Source of the DNA: [Clostridium] hylemonae DSM 15053
GTDB taxonomy: Bacteria; Bacillota; Clostridia; Lachnospirales; Lachnospiraceae
Direction of reading: 5' to 3'
Length of the DNA stretch: 64,000 bases
Assembly: GCF_008281175.1 (NCBI RefSeq)
Contig: NZ_CP036524.1
Location: 682,001-746,000, forward strand
Shown here: positions 55,268 to 64,000 of the stretch, in pieces
How positions within the stretch are numbered: position 1 is the first letter of the stretch
Layout of the letters: each line of letters opens with the position of its first letter
Position numbers and translations under genes: made by a program
The notes under the pieces: generated by a model
What the model was told of the DNA's origin: nothing
Databases searched by the model: none
What the model saw: only the letters and a program-made list of their open reading frames with translations

Positions 55268-56464
55268 ATGACTGAGTTTTTAGTTAGACGATTTGTGAAA
55301 AATCATGAAGAAGTGGAGAAGGTGTCTGTCCGTACAGCCTATGGAGTGCTGGCGAGTGCGGTGGGCATCTTTTGTAATGTGCTGCTGTTTGTGGTAAAGG
55401 CTGTGACAGGCTTTATGCTCCACAGCATATCCGTCACGGCGGACGCTTTCAACAATCTTTCAGACGCCGGTTCTTCCGTCATCGGTCTCGTCGGTGTCAG
55501 AATGGCCGGCAAGCCGGCGGATGAGGACCACCCGTTCGGACACGGCAGAATAGAGTATATCGCCGCGCTTGTCGTAGCTTTTCTCGTCCTGCAGGTAGGA
55601 TTTACTTTTTTCAAGGACTCGGTCGGCAAGATACGTGAGCCGGAGATGCTCAAATTCAAGCTTGTATCGGTCATTATCCTCGTACTGTCCGTCGGGGTAA
55701 AGCTCTGGATGGGTGTGTTCAACCGGAAGCTCGGACAGCGCATCAACTCCAAGGTAATGCTTGCCACGGCGACAGACGCGCTCGGGGATGTGATAACGAC
55801 CTCCGCGACGATCGCGTCTCTTCTGTTCTGGAAAGTGACAGGGATCAATATCGACGGCTTTGTAGGCCTCGGCGTATCGCTTGTCGTCATGTGGGCCGGA
55901 ATCGGGATCGCCAAGGATACGCTGGAGCCGCTGATCGGCGAGCCGGTGCCGGCGGAAGAATATGTGAGGATATCGCGGTTTGTGGAGAAATATGACGGCA
56001 TAGTCGGAAGCCATGATCTGATCGTACATAATTACGGACCGGGAAGGAATATGGCGTCTATCCACGCGGAAGTGCCCAACGACACAGATATAGAAGATTC
56101 CCATGAGATCATCGACCGGATCGAGCGGGACGCGGCCAGGAAGCTTGGGATCTTTCTCGTGATACATATGGATCCCGTGGAAACCAAAAATGAGCAGGTG
56201 CTTGTGGCGCGCAATCATGTGGAAGAGGCGGTGTCCCGGCTCGACAGGAGGGCCAGCGTCCACGATTTCCGCATGGTAGACGGTAAGGAACAGATCAATC
56301 TCATCTTCGATCTGGTCGTTCCAAGGGAGTACACGAAAGAGCAGCAGGACAGCTTAAGAGCCGCGCTCATCGAAGAGCTCCATAAGACAGACAAAAGATA
56401 CGAGTGTGTGATAACCGTAGAGATGAGCTTTGTGGCGAGCGCGCAGAAAGGACAGGAAGAGTAA
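55268..56464 (+). CDS. Cation diffusion facilitator (zinc/manganese/iron exporter type)
   Basis: A 398-residue CDF transporter. Membrane segments lie between about residues 25 and 220. The metal site is in SVTADAFNNLSDAGSSV and DEDHPFGHGRIEYI, with a second half-site ATDALGDVITTSATI. The cytoplasmic C-terminal domain (about 225-300) has the HDLIVHNYGPGR region, and an extra C-terminal extension (about 310-398) seems to repeat the CDF cytoplasmic fold. It exports a divalent metal; which one cannot be told. It starts 18 bases after spoIIR with GGAGG before ATG 55268. Confidence 0.87.
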   Translation: MTEFLVRRFVKNHEEVEKVSVRTAYGVLASAVGIFCNVLLFVVKAVTGFMLHSISVTADAFNNLSDAGSSVIGLVGVRMAGKPADEDHPFGHGRIEYIAALVVAFLVLQVGFTFFKDSVGKIREPEMLKFKLVSVIILVLSVGVKLWMGVFNRKLGQRINSKVMLATATDALGDVITTSATIASLLFWKVTGINIDGFVGLGVSLVVMWAGIGIAKDTLEPLIGEPVPAEEYVRISRFVEKYDGIVGSHDLIVHNYGPGRNMASIHAEVPNDTDIEDSHEIIDRIERDAARKLGIFLVIHMDPVETKNEQVLVARNHVEEAVSRLDRRASVHDFRMVDGKEQINLIFDLVVPREYTKEQQDSLRAALIEELHKTDKRYECVITVEMSFVASAQKGQEE

Positions 56465-56467
56465 GTT

Positions 56468-57181
56468 ATGTATTCATTTGACAGCAGAGTAAGGTTCAGT
56501 GAGGTAGACCATACAAAGCAGATCACCCTGCCGGGGATCATCAATTATTTTCAGGACTGCAGCACGTTTCATTCCGAGAGCCTCGGCCTCGGTGTCGACT
56601 ACTTTGCGGAGCACGGACGTGCCTGGGTGCTGAATGCCTGGCAGGTGATCGCTAAGCGGTATCCAAAGCTTGGAGAAGAGATCACGGTCAGCACATGGGC
56701 AACAGAATTTAACGGACTGTACGGCCTGCGTAACTTCCGGATGACGGACGGGGACGGCAGGACGGCGGCGTATGCCAATTCCGTCTGGGTGTACATGGAT
56801 ATGGTGAAGGGAAGGCCGGTAAGGCCGCTGCCGGAGGAGATAGAGGCGTATGGGGCCGAGGAGCCGCTTGATATGGAGTACGCGCCGAGAAAGATAAGCC
56901 TGCCCGAAAATTGGGAGGAGAAGGAAGCGTTTCAGGTAAGAAAGTATCATATTGATACGAACGAACATGTAAATAACTGCCAGTATGTGCAGATGGCGCT
57001 TGAGGCGCTGGAAGAAGAGCTGTGCGTGCGCCAGGTGAGAGTCGAATACAGGAAGTCGGCGGTCTGCAAAGATATCATCAGGCCGAGGGTAGCCAGGGAG
57101 GACGGCAGGATCGTTGTGTCACTTACAGACGCACAGGGGAAACCTTATGCAGTAGTAGAATTAGAGGAGAACATAGGATGA
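56468..57181 (+). CDS. Acyl-ACP thioesterase
   Basis: A 237-residue double hot-dog protein of the acyl-ACP thioesterase family (PF01643). The first hot-dog has VRFSEVDHTKQITLPGIINYFQD and the HGRAWVLNAWQV region; the second half has the conserved motif YHIDTNEHVNNCQYVQ with Asn and His. It releases free fatty acids from acyl carrier protein. It begins 3 bases after the CDF gene and its stop overlaps the start of cvfB, so it is translationally coupled. Confidence 0.88.
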   Translation: MYSFDSRVRFSEVDHTKQITLPGIINYFQDCSTFHSESLGLGVDYFAEHGRAWVLNAWQVIAKRYPKLGEEITVSTWATEFNGLYGLRNFRMTDGDGRTAAYANSVWVYMDMVKGRPVRPLPEEIEAYGAEEPLDMEYAPRKISLPENWEEKEAFQVRKYHIDTNEHVNNCQYVQMALEALEEELCVRQVRVEYRKSAVCKDIIRPRVAREDGRIVVSLTDAQGKPYAVVELEENIG

Positions 57182-58011
57182 CATTAGAAAATGGATTGGG
57201 AAAAAAACAGGTACTGAGCGTTGTAAAGCTGGTAGACTTCGGCGTATACCTCGGCACGGAGGAAGAGAAAGTGCTGCTTCCGAAGAAGCAGGTTCCCCCG
57301 GGTGTGAAAGCCGGGGATAAGATCGAAGTATTTCTCTATAAAGATTCGTCCGACCGGCTGATCGCCACGACAGCCGAGCCTGCGCTCACGCTTGGGGAAG
57401 TGGCGGCGCTCACGGTGGCGGACACCGGCCGCATGGGAGCGTTTCTGGACTGGGGGCTGGAAAAAGACCTGCTTCTTCCGTTCAAGGAACAGACAGAAAA
57501 GGTGGCCAAAGGAGACCGGGTGCTGGCAGCTCTTTATGTGGACAAGAGCAGGCGTCTGTGCGCGACGATGAAGGTATACGACAGGCTGCGCACCGATTCG
57601 CCGTATAAAAAAGAAGATCATGTGAGCGGCACGGTCTATGAATTCAGCGATAATTTCGGCGTGTTTGTAGCCGTGGACGACCGGTACTCCGCCCTTATAC
57701 CGAAGCGGGAGGCGTTCGGCAGCCTGAAGATCGGAGATAAAATAGAAGCAAGAGTGGTGAAAGTACATGAGGATGGAAAGCTGGATCTGAGTATCCGTGA
57801 GAAAGCCTTTATCCAGATGGACGCAGATGCCGCCGCCATCATAAAACGGATGGAAGAATACGGGGGAGCGCTCCCCTTTACAGATAAGGCGGAGCCGGAA
57901 CTTATAAAGAAGGAATTCGGTCTGAGCAAGAACGCGTTTAAACGTGCGGCAGGACGCCTTTTGAAAGAAGGAAAGATTGAGATCAAGGAAAATTCCATTG
58001 TTATGAAGTAA
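57178..58011 (+). CDS. cvfB: CvfB-like S1 RNA-binding protein
   Basis: A 277-residue protein with three S1-type OB folds (LSVVKLVDFGVYL; VADTGRMGAFLDWGLEKDLLLP; VSGTVYEFSDNFGVFVAVDD) and a C-terminal winged helix (KKEFGLSKNAFKRAAGRLLKEG). CvfB-type proteins bind RNA and influence virulence or expression in other Firmicutes. ATG 57178 overlaps the thioesterase stop (ATGA) with GAGGAG upstream; the longer frame to 57022 lies within the thioesterase gene. Confidence 0.85.
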   Translation: MTLENGLGKKQVLSVVKLVDFGVYLGTEEEKVLLPKKQVPPGVKAGDKIEVFLYKDSSDRLIATTAEPALTLGEVAALTVADTGRMGAFLDWGLEKDLLLPFKEQTEKVAKGDRVLAALYVDKSRRLCATMKVYDRLRTDSPYKKEDHVSGTVYEFSDNFGVFVAVDDRYSALIPKREAFGSLKIGDKIEARVVKVHEDGKLDLSIREKAFIQMDADAAAIIKRMEEYGGALPFTDKAEPELIKKEFGLSKNAFKRAAGRLLKEGKIEIKENSIVMK

Positions 58012-58062
58012 TAATTACCAAAAAATGGGATGAAAATTTGTGCACTTTTTAAAAAGCGCCGA

Positions 58063-58086
58063 AAATCAATAATATCCTTGATTTTA
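58063..58086. promoter_or_regulatory. Perfect 8-base inverted repeat overlapping the promoter -35
   Basis: AAAATCAA (58063-58070) and TTGATTTT (58079-58086) enclose 8 bases. The right arm covers the -35 of the promoter for the HPr-like gene, so a repressor bound here would block it. It may alternatively be an mRNA 3' hairpin for cvfB. Confidence 0.45.
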
Positions 58087-58107
58087 ACACCGTTTTCGTA
58101 TATATTG
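58079..58107 (+). promoter_or_regulatory. Sigma-A promoter for the HPr-like gene
   Basis: TTGATT at 58079-58084 and TATATT at 58102-58107 are 17 bases apart. The HPr-like start codon follows at 58154 with AAAGGAG shortly before it. Confidence 0.65.
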
Positions 58108-58153
58108 AGGGTGTAAAAAGAAAAAGAGTAGAAAAGAAAAGGAGAGTAACAAG

Positions 58154-58387
58154 ATGAAAGTTCAGAATATCACAAATATCGAAAAGTTTTTCGAAGTAGT
58201 AGACAGTTGCTCAGGTAAGGTAGAATTAGTAACAGGTGAAGGAGACAGACTTAATTTAAAATCTAAATTATCTCAGTATGTGTCTATGGCAAACATCTTT
58301 TCCAACGGAGAGATCCCGGAGCTGGAAATCGTAGCGCATGAAAAAGAAGATATCGACAAGCTGGTCGCGTTTATGATCAACGGCTAG
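58154..58387 (+). CDS. HPr-like small protein lacking the phosphorylated histidine
   Basis: A 77-residue protein of the HPr fold family (CSGKVELVTGEGDRLNLKSK, then LEIVAHEKEDIDKLVAFM). The serine equivalent to the HPr kinase site seems kept in NLKSK, but the N-terminal loop that would hold the active histidine has none (DSCSGK instead). Such proteins are common as single genes in Lachnospiraceae; they cannot work as normal phosphocarriers and may be regulators like Crh. Strong AAAGGAG and its own promoter and terminator suggest abundant expression. Confidence 0.8.
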   Translation: MKVQNITNIEKFFEVVDSCSGKVELVTGEGDRLNLKSKLSQYVSMANIFSNGEIPELEIVAHEKEDIDKLVAFMING

Positions 58388-58444
58388 ATAAAGGACAGCA
58401 GGAAGTAAAGACAGGCAGGAAAGCTAATATATATTACTCAGACA

Positions 58445-58491
58445 GGCGGAGATGGTATTTATCAAAAAAGATACCTTTTCTGCCTTTTTTT
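58445..58491 (+). terminator. Terminator after the HPr-like gene
   Basis: GGCGGAGATGGTAT near 58445 pairs with ATACCTTTTCTGCC (ending 58484), with two G-T pairs and one mismatch, followed by seven T. A clear intrinsic terminator. Confidence 0.8.
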
Positions 58492-58559
58492 GTTTTTGTG
58501 TAAAAATTTTCCACTTTTACGTGATTTCGTGAGCCTTTTTTTGGACGAAAACTCTCCTA

Positions 58560-58565
58560 TATAAT
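58560..58565 (+). promoter_or_regulatory. Promoter -10 element for the giant surface protein
   Basis: A perfect TATAAT lies at 58560-58565, with a T-rich stretch and TTGGAC (58541-58546) upstream at suboptimal spacing. It is 137 bases before the start codon, leaving a long leader. Confidence 0.45.
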
Positions 58566-58585
58566 ATAGTGTACAAAATATATCC

Positions 58586-58657
58586 TTGCCAGGCTGCACG
58601 TACCCCAAAAAGGATGGCTCTCATACAGCCGGAACCGGGGAGATACGGGCATGGCGG
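58586..58657 (+). ncRNA. Structured 5' leader, candidate regulatory RNA of unknown class
   Basis: Three nested pairings are visible between promoter and gene: 58586-58591 with 58652-58657 (TTGCCA/TGGCGG, outer two pairs G-T), 58600-58606 with 58637-58646 (GTACCCC with GGGG and TAC separated by a 3-base bulge), and 58616-58619 with 58627-58630 (GGCT/AGCC with a 7-base loop). It is GC-rich compared with its surroundings. I cannot match it to a riboswitch family by eye; the cyclic-di-GMP consensus is not present. Confidence 0.4.
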
Positions 58658-58701
58658 GTAATGGTAAGAACGAATAAAACAATGACAGAAGGGGATACGT
58701 T

Positions 58702-61700
58702 ATGAAGAAGCTTAGAAAATGGATCGCGTTATTACTGGCAGTCGTGCTCGTCGGCGCTAACGCAGTATATTCTATGAGCAGTGCGTTATGGGCGAGTGAG
58801 ATAGAGTCTCAGGAGGAAGCAGCGGGCTCGCAGACGCCAAATGAAACGGAAGTGAACGAGCAGGTTCAGAGCAGCACAGAAGGTGTCAATGTCCAGGTTG
58901 TGGAAGAGAAACCAGAACAGAAACAGAGCCAGCCGGCCGCGCAGAAGACAGAGACACAGCCCTCCGGGGGACAGCAGGATCACAATAGTGAGCCAGCAGG
59001 GCAGGAGCCGGAGGCAGACGCACCGTCTGAGGTGAAGTATGAGGTGATCATTCATAAGCCTGAAGTAGACGGCGGTACGGTTAAGGCGTGGACCTCCGGT
59101 GACAGGCGGACGGTCACATACGACGCTTCCGGCCGGTATAAAGAAGAAGTGGCGGAAGGCACGGCCTATAATATAGAGATAACCGCAGATGCGGGATATG
59201 AGATAGACAAAGTAACCGGCAGGAACGAAGACGAGATCAGTCCGGCAGGCACAGACGGAAATATCAGTACATATACGATCGCCGGTATTGCAGAAGATAA
59301 GGAAATATTTATCTCATTTAAGGAAATAAAAGCAGAGAAGACGGAAAATAACGCGGTCCTTTCTTCTAATGATAATAAGACAGCTGAACGCACAGATGCG
59401 GGCGATACCGCGGCGGCAGAGAGTATAAAGATCCGCGGGAATAATAAAGTGATGGCAGGGCAGTCTGTCGAGCTGTACGCCGACGTAGAGCCGGAGGATG
59501 CTGCCGGCGATATCACATGGACGTCCTCGGATCCATCGGCCGCAGAAGTGACCGCGGAAGGGGACAGCAGCAGACAGGCGCGGGTCACCGGTGTCAAAGC
59601 AGGCGAAGTTACAGTCACGGCAGCGACACAGGACGGAAAAGTGAATACGTCTTTTAACATTACTGTGAAAGAAAAGTACACGGTTAATTATTACGATCAG
59701 AACAATTTTCTCGTAAAATCAGAAGAAGTACAGCCGGGGACATTCCTTCAGGGATACACGTTCACAGCTCCGGAGAACCAGAGTTTCCTTGGGTGGTACT
59801 GGCAGGGCAGATATCTGTCGAATGATGAGATCACGCAGCTGGAGGTCACGTCGGATATGAACCTGCATGCCGTCTGTGTCAATATTTATACTGTGACATA
59901 CAGATATGGATGGGACGGCGCTGCCACAACGAAGAGTGAGACAGAACATGTAACTGCCGGAGGGCAGCCCCAGACAGTCCCTTCTGTTATAAAGGCAAGT
60001 ACGACAGGGAGAAATGCCAAGATAACAGCTGTCGACGCCGCAGGATATGTGTTTACCGGTTGGAAGAATGAAGAGACCGGTGAGACAGTCAATAATCCGG
60101 CCGAGGCTGGAATATCCTCGGATACTACATACGTGGCCCAGTACGAGAAGGAAAGCGGTAATAAATTCACATTGAGGACCGGCTCGTCAGGAGTCAAGGT
60201 CTATTATGCCTTCAAGAAACAAAATGGTACGCCGCAGGATATAACCGATCTGGCCCAGCTGCCTGTCGGTTCATCGATCACGATGAACGCGGCCGGCAAT
60301 GCGAGGATCCTGTTCTACGTGTCGGTTGAGAGAGGGTATATGACGGATACGGTGTATGCGCCGGTAAGCAGCAATATGGCCGGAGAGTATTTTTCATTTG
60401 AGAAAAAGCATCCGGACAGTACATACTATTATTTTGCAGATCAGTCTAATAAAGCACATGAAGAATTAGGATGTGATTACTGGTTTACTTTTGGTACATG
60501 GAATAATGGGAATGCAGACAGGTGGTTTACGATCACGGCGAATCCGGTCAAACATACGGTAGTATATGATTCGGCCGGCGGAACACCGGAACCGGCAGAC
60601 ACAAATAAGTATACCATTCACGATACTGTTACTTTAAGCTCTGAACGTCCGGAAAAAACCGGTTATACGTTTGCTGGCTGGAAATTGGAGCAGACGGGTG
60701 ATGTTTATCAGCCGGGCAGCCGTATTGTGATGGACGAGATCTATGATGATCTAAACGGAAGTACACAGCTTAAGTTTACGGCTCAGTGGAAGGAACATGA
60801 ACAGAGAATAGAAGGGACGATCGATAACGGTACAGCGCGGTTTGTATCGGACGAGGCAGTGGATGAGGCAGAAGCAGACAATGAGGTCATCGGTTATGTC
60901 ACATCGGCGGGAAGATCGCCGGAAGTGAGCTTTAAGGCTTCAGAGGGATATTTTATATCTAAGGTAACTGTCAGCAAAGACGGACAGACAACAACGAACA
61001 GGAACGTATATGGAAGAAAGGAATATACTTATCCTCCGCAGTCCAATGTAACGACAGATATTATGGTAAATGTTGAGACAGAGGCGGAAGACGCATACAT
61101 TATCTTCCATAGAAATGACGGGTCTGAGAATGATATCGTCAATACCCTGACAGGTAAAACAGGCCAGACGCTGGTGAATACCGATATGCCGTCAGACATT
61201 GAAGGTCCTGAAGGATATGTGTTTGAAGGATGGTATAAGACAAAGGATTGTGAAGAAGGAGACAAAGTGACAAAGCTGCCGTCAGCTTACCCTGCCGGAG
61301 AAACACATTATTACGCAAAATGGGTACGCGATACATCTGTATTTGACGCGGCGCTGAAAGGCTATGAAGGAGTGTACGACGCAGACCGGCATGGGATAAC
61401 GTTCGATATTTCTGATAAGTTGCTGGCAGGCGAGGCGGTCTCATACGAGACAGAGAGCGCCGGAAAGACAGAAGATAATCCGCAGTTTACAGATGTGACA
61501 GAACAGAAAGTTACGGTGACGGTCACAGATAAAGAGAATGGTAATACCGTCTGGAAGGGCACGGCTTCTGTGAAGATCACACCGGCAGAACTGTCGGTAA
61601 AGACAGAGGGCGCAGAGAAAGTATACGACGGTGATAAACTTACTGCCGCAGGTAATATAAGCGGCTTTGTGAAGGGCGAGACAGCAGCGTTTGAAGTGAC

Positions 61701-64000
61701 AGGAAGCCAGACAGAGGTTGGTGGCAGCCTCAATACTTATGACATTACGTGGAACGGGTCCGCGAAAAAAGACAATTATATAGTGAAGGAAGACCTGGGT
61801 ACTCTTAAAGTGACTGAATACGCAGAACAGATAACGGTAACGACGACAGGCGGAATATATACGTACGATGGCGCAGAACATAAAGCAAAGGTAGAGGTAT
61901 CCCAGCTTCCGAAAGGCTATTATGTGGAAGAGGCATCTACGGATGCGAAAGCGGCGGACGTTACGAAAGAAGCAGTGGAAGCGCGCTGCGACAAACTTGT
62001 TATCAAAAATGTCTCCGGTGAGGATGTGACCGGAAAGCTCAACATTACATATAAGAACGGAAGTATCGTTGTAAATCCGGCACGGCTGACAGTAGTGACG
62101 GAAAGCGCGGAAAAGCCGTATGACGGCGGGGCGCTCAAAGCAGGCGGAAAGATGGATGGTCTTGTGAACGGCGAAACGGCAGCATTTACTGTGACGGGAA
62201 GCCAGACAAAGGCCGGTTCCAGCACGAACACTTATAAAATAGACTGGAACGGTACCGCAAAAGAAAGTAATTATGCAGTTCATGAGACTTTAGGGACTTT
62301 GACGGTACTCGAGTATGCGGATGAGATCGTAGTGCTCACAGAGGGTGGAGAGTTTACTTACGACGGAAGTGAACACAAAGCAGTTGTAGAAGTCAGGAAT
62401 CTTCCGGCAGGATACAGTGCGGAGGCTTACTCTGACGCAGCGGTGACAGACGTGACGACAGATAAAGTAACGGCAGCCTGCGATCATCTCGTTATCAAAA
62501 ATGCAGATGGTCAGGATATAACAACAAAGCTTCGGATCCGGTACGTGGACGGCAGCATTCAGGTGAATCCTGCAGTGCTTACGGCAGTTACTTACAGCGC
62601 GGATAAGGAATATGACGGCACAGCGCTTACGGCGGATGGAAGCATCTCGGGATTTGCAGATAACGAGGACGCAGAATTTGCAGTGACAGGGACGCAGACA
62701 GACGCAGGAACGAGCCTCAATGATTATGACATCCGGTGGACGAACGCAAAAGAAAGTAATTATGTGATCAGCGAGACGAAGGGTACTCTTAAGGTAGACC
62801 CGAAGAAAGTTACGATCACAGTGGATGACAGCAGGAAGCTTTACGGGGAGCCGGACAGTCCGGACAGTTATACAGGAAGCATAAGCCCTGCACTTGTGAA
62901 CGGATCGGACCTTGGCGCTGTCACTTATAAGAGAACAGGAGCAGGCGGAGATGACAATGAAAAGGTCGGAATATATAAGGATGTTCTGACAGCAGATTAT
63001 ACATCCAACAGTAACTATGACGTTAAGGTAGTTCCGGGAACGTTCGAGATAGCCGGACAGATCACCTATGACGGAAACGGCAGTACTTCCGGCTCTGTAC
63101 CGGTGGACGGCGCAGAATATTCGTATGAAGCGGATATTCAGATCATGGACCGGGGAGAGCTTAAAAGAGACGGCGCACTGTTCCTTGGATGGAGCACCGT
63201 GCAGTCACCTCTTATTACTACACAGGCGATGGAAGATGAAGCCATGGAATCCATAGTGGGCGCTTCTGTTAAAATGGGAAGGGAAAGCGTCGTTCTGTAT
63301 GCGGTATGGGCTGTGGATATTGCGGGCCCTGGCACTGGACCGGATGATGTTCCCGACTATAAAGAGTTCAAAGTGACATATGACGGCAATGGAGATCAGG
63401 TGACAGGCAGCGTAGAAGATACAGGACTGTATGAAGAGAATTATGAGTATACAGTCAAAGATAATGGGTTCCAGCGCGCGGGCTATGTATTTGACGGATG
63501 GAACACACAGGCGGACGGAAACGGCATGTCTGTCAAACCTGATGAAAGCTACACGATCACGGGCGATGTTACCTTCTACGCACAGTGGGAGGAGGATGTC
63601 ATCGGTGAAGGTGAGAATCCGAATGAGCCGGACGGAATTCCTGACAGATATCAGGCAGTCGTATATTTTGAAGCGGTCAATGGAACTGTAAGTATTGACA
63701 AAACGGTTGTCACATTATATGACATGGATGGAAATCCATCTGAGTTAGGCATCGGTACACTGCAATATACGGCGGAAGCCAGAGCAGCCGGCGGATATAC
63801 ACAGAGCAGCCTGACATGGACTCCGCAGACACCGGTGGTCGGCATGAAAATTACAGGAACAAGAACATTTACAGCTGAATTTGACAGAGAAGAGACACCG
63901 GCCGCAGTGACGCCGGGAGGAACGACACCAGGCGGAACGACTCCCGACGGAACAAATCCGGGAGGGACTGCTCCCGATGGAAATAATACAGTAACGCCGG
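58702..64000 (+). CDS. Giant secreted surface protein, InlB/BIG2/MBG repeats (C-terminus outside window)
   Basis: An open frame of 1,766 codons that runs off the right edge. It begins with a signal peptide (KKLRKWIALLLAVVLVGANA, about 1-33), followed by an acidic low-complexity linker. A BIG2-like domain lies near 250-315 (MAGQSVELYADVEPEDAAG). Several InlB-type beta-grasp repeats follow (ending in GWY, YAKW, YAQW or YAVW), then MBG-like repeats (about 960-1370), more InlB-type repeats (DGNGSTSGSV; DGNGDQVTGSV), and a GGTTPGGTTPDG linker at the end that usually precedes an anchor. I infer an adhesin or cell-envelope protein. ATG 58702 has AGAAGGGG 8 bases upstream. It was identified by reading directly, as it has no stop in the window. 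Confidence 0.85.
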   Translation, partial: MKKLRKWIALLLAVVLVGANAVYSMSSALWASEIESQEEAAGSQTPNETEVNEQVQSSTEGVNVQVVEEKPEQKQSQPAAQKTETQPSGGQQDHNSEPAGQEPEADAPSEVKYEVIIHKPEVDGGTVKAWTSGDRRTVTYDASGRYKEEVAEGTAYNIEITADAGYEIDKVTGRNEDEISPAGTDGNISTYTIAGIAEDKEIFISFKEIKAEKTENNAVLSSNDNKTAERTDAGDTAAAESIKIRGNNKVMAGQSVELYADVEPEDAAGDITWTSSDPSAAEVTAEGDSSRQARVTGVKAGEVTVTAATQDGKVNTSFNITVKEKYTVNYYDQNNFLVKSEEVQPGTFLQGYTFTAPENQSFLGWYWQGRYLSNDEITQLEVTSDMNLHAVCVNIYTVTYRYGWDGAATTKSETEHVTAGGQPQTVPSVIKASTTGRNAKITAVDAAGYVFTGWKNEETGETVNNPAEAGISSDTTYVAQYEKESGNKFTLRTGSSGVKVYYAFKKQNGTPQDITDLAQLPVGSSITMNAAGNARILFYVSVERGYMTDTVYAPVSSNMAGEYFSFEKKHPDSTYYYFADQSNKAHEELGCDYWFTFGTWNNGNADRWFTITANPVKHTVVYDSAGGTPEPADTNKYTIHDTVTLSSERPEKTGYTFAGWKLEQTGDVYQPGSRIVMDEIYDDLNGSTQLKFTAQWKEHEQRIEGTIDNGTARFVSDEAVDEAEADNEVIGYVTSAGRSPEVSFKASEGYFISKVTVSKDGQTTTNRNVYGRKEYTYPPQSNVTTDIMVNVETEAEDAYIIFHRNDGSENDIVNTLTGKTGQTLVNTDMPSDIEGPEGYVFEGWYKTKDCEEGDKVTKLPSAYPAGETHYYAKWVRDTSVFDAALKGYEGVYDADRHGITFDISDKLLAGEAVSYETESAGKTEDNPQFTDVTEQKVTVTVTDKENGNTVWKGTASVKITPAELSVKTEGAEKVYDGDKLTAAGNISGFVKGETAAFEVTGSQTEVGGSLNTYDITWNGSAKKDNYIVKEDLGTLKVTEYAEQITVTTTGGIYTYDGAEHKAKVEVSQLPKGYYVEEASTDAKAADVTKEAVEARCDKLVIKNVSGEDVTGKLNITYKNGSIVVNPARLTVVTESAEKPYDGGALKAGGKMDGLVNGETAAFTVTGSQTKAGSSTNTYKIDWNGTAKESNYAVHETLGTLTVLEYADEIVVLTEGGEFTYDGSEHKAVVEVRNLPAGYSAEAYSDAAVTDVTTDKVTAACDHLVIKNADGQDITTKLRIRYVDGSIQVNPAVLTAVTYSADKEYDGTALTADGSISGFADNEDAEFAVTGTQTDAGTSLNDYDIRWTNAKESNYVISETKGTLKVDPKKVTITVDDSRKLYGEPDSPDSYTGSISPALVNGSDLGAVTYKRTGAGGDDNEKVGIYKDVLTADYTSNSNYDVKVVPGTFEIAGQITYDGNGSTSGSVPVDGAEYSYEADIQIMDRGELKRDGALFLGWSTVQSPLITTQAMEDEAMESIVGASVKMGRESVVLYAVWAVDIAGPGTGPDDVPDYKEFKVTYDGNGDQVTGSVEDTGLYEENYEYTVKDNGFQRAGYVFDGWNTQADGNGMSVKPDESYTITGDVTFYAQWEEDVIGEGENPNEPDGIPDRYQAVVYFEAVNGTVSIDKTVVTLYDMDGNPSELGIGTLQYTAEARAAGGYTQSSLTWTPQTPVVGMKITGTRTFTAEFDREETPAAVTPGGTTPGGTTPDGTNPGGTAPDGNNTVTP
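61582..62800 (+). repeat. Tandem MBG-type repeats of about 165 residues within the giant protein
   Basis: Units begin at about 61582, 62077 and 62569 (495 and 492 bases apart). Each starts with P-A-x-L-T/S then a YDG motif, a segment ITWNGSAKKDNY / IDWNGTAKESNY / IRWTNAKESNY, and in the first two a second half with TYDGAEHKAKVEV / TYDGSEHKAVVEV. The third unit stops halfway. The units are clearly homologous but diverged. Confidence 0.8.

Noticed and set aside
58586-58657. Cyclic-di-GMP riboswitch before the giant surface gene
   Set aside because: The conserved GGGCAAACC-like and GGGACGCAAAGCC-like blocks of class I are missing, and class II features are not seen; only kept as an unclassified structured leader.

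Overview
The window looks like a chromosome segment of a spore-forming Lachnospiraceae / Clostridium cluster XIVa anaerobe. The reasons are SpoIIR, a SPOCS-LysM sporulation protein, an ispE-GntR-spoIIR cluster, the HPr-like small protein, glycogen genes (glgB, malQ) and very large InlB/MBG-type surface proteins. The species cannot be fixed from sequence alone. Most of the window has balanced base composition; about 4.35-17.7 kb is clearly AT-rich and reads as an acquired defence island.

Layout. 1-4.3 kb: start of mutS2 (minus strand), an HtrA-like protease-fold protein without its catalytic residues, the YhaM exonuclease and RlmD. RlmD's usual C-terminal extension has been cut off by a frameshift. 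4.3-17.7 kb: the island, holding an AAA_13 ATPase resembling RloC/PrrC anticodon nucleases between two decayed copies of the rlmD 3' extension, a broken small gene, and a four-gene class 2 DISARM operon (drmMII fused to a Vsr endonuclease, drmE, drmA, drmB; no drmC). 17.9-38.1 kb: a zinc alcohol dehydrogenase and a signalling block rich in cyclic-di-GMP enzymes. That block contains a LytS-like kinase, a SARP-type response regulator and a Cache-GGDEF protein; an EIIC-EAL fusion; a membrane GGDEF-EAL protein; and a hybrid kinase with an NTF2-like-GGDEF protein. Interspersed are AlkC, two DUF proteins and a 1.2k-residue beta-helix surface protein. 38.1-43.5 kb: a FUSC exporter divergent from a MarR regulator across a near-perfect operator palindrome, glgB, a TetR regulator and an orphan Hpt protein. 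43.5-50.8 kb (minus strand): HAD phosphatase, murF, ddl, pncB, plsC, malQ. 50.9-58.4 kb (plus strand): PrcB-like lipoprotein, SPOCS-LysM, ispE, GntR, spoIIR, CDF transporter, acyl-ACP thioesterase, cvfB and an HPr-like protein. 58.7 kb to the end: the first 1,766 codons of a giant secreted surface protein behind a structured leader.

How the genes fit together. The DISARM operon is tightly packed (21, 11 and 1 bp gaps) and should mark self DNA by cytosine methylation while DrmA/B/E act on foreign DNA. The fused Vsr domain would repair the T:G mismatches that 5-methylcytosine deamination creates. The neighbouring RloC-like protein may be a second-line abortive system. The four cyclic-di-GMP proteins lie close to two very large surface proteins, which fits control of attachment, though no cyclic-di-GMP riboswitch could be recognised. 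Starts were moved from the longest reading frame wherever a ribosome binding site favoured an internal codon.
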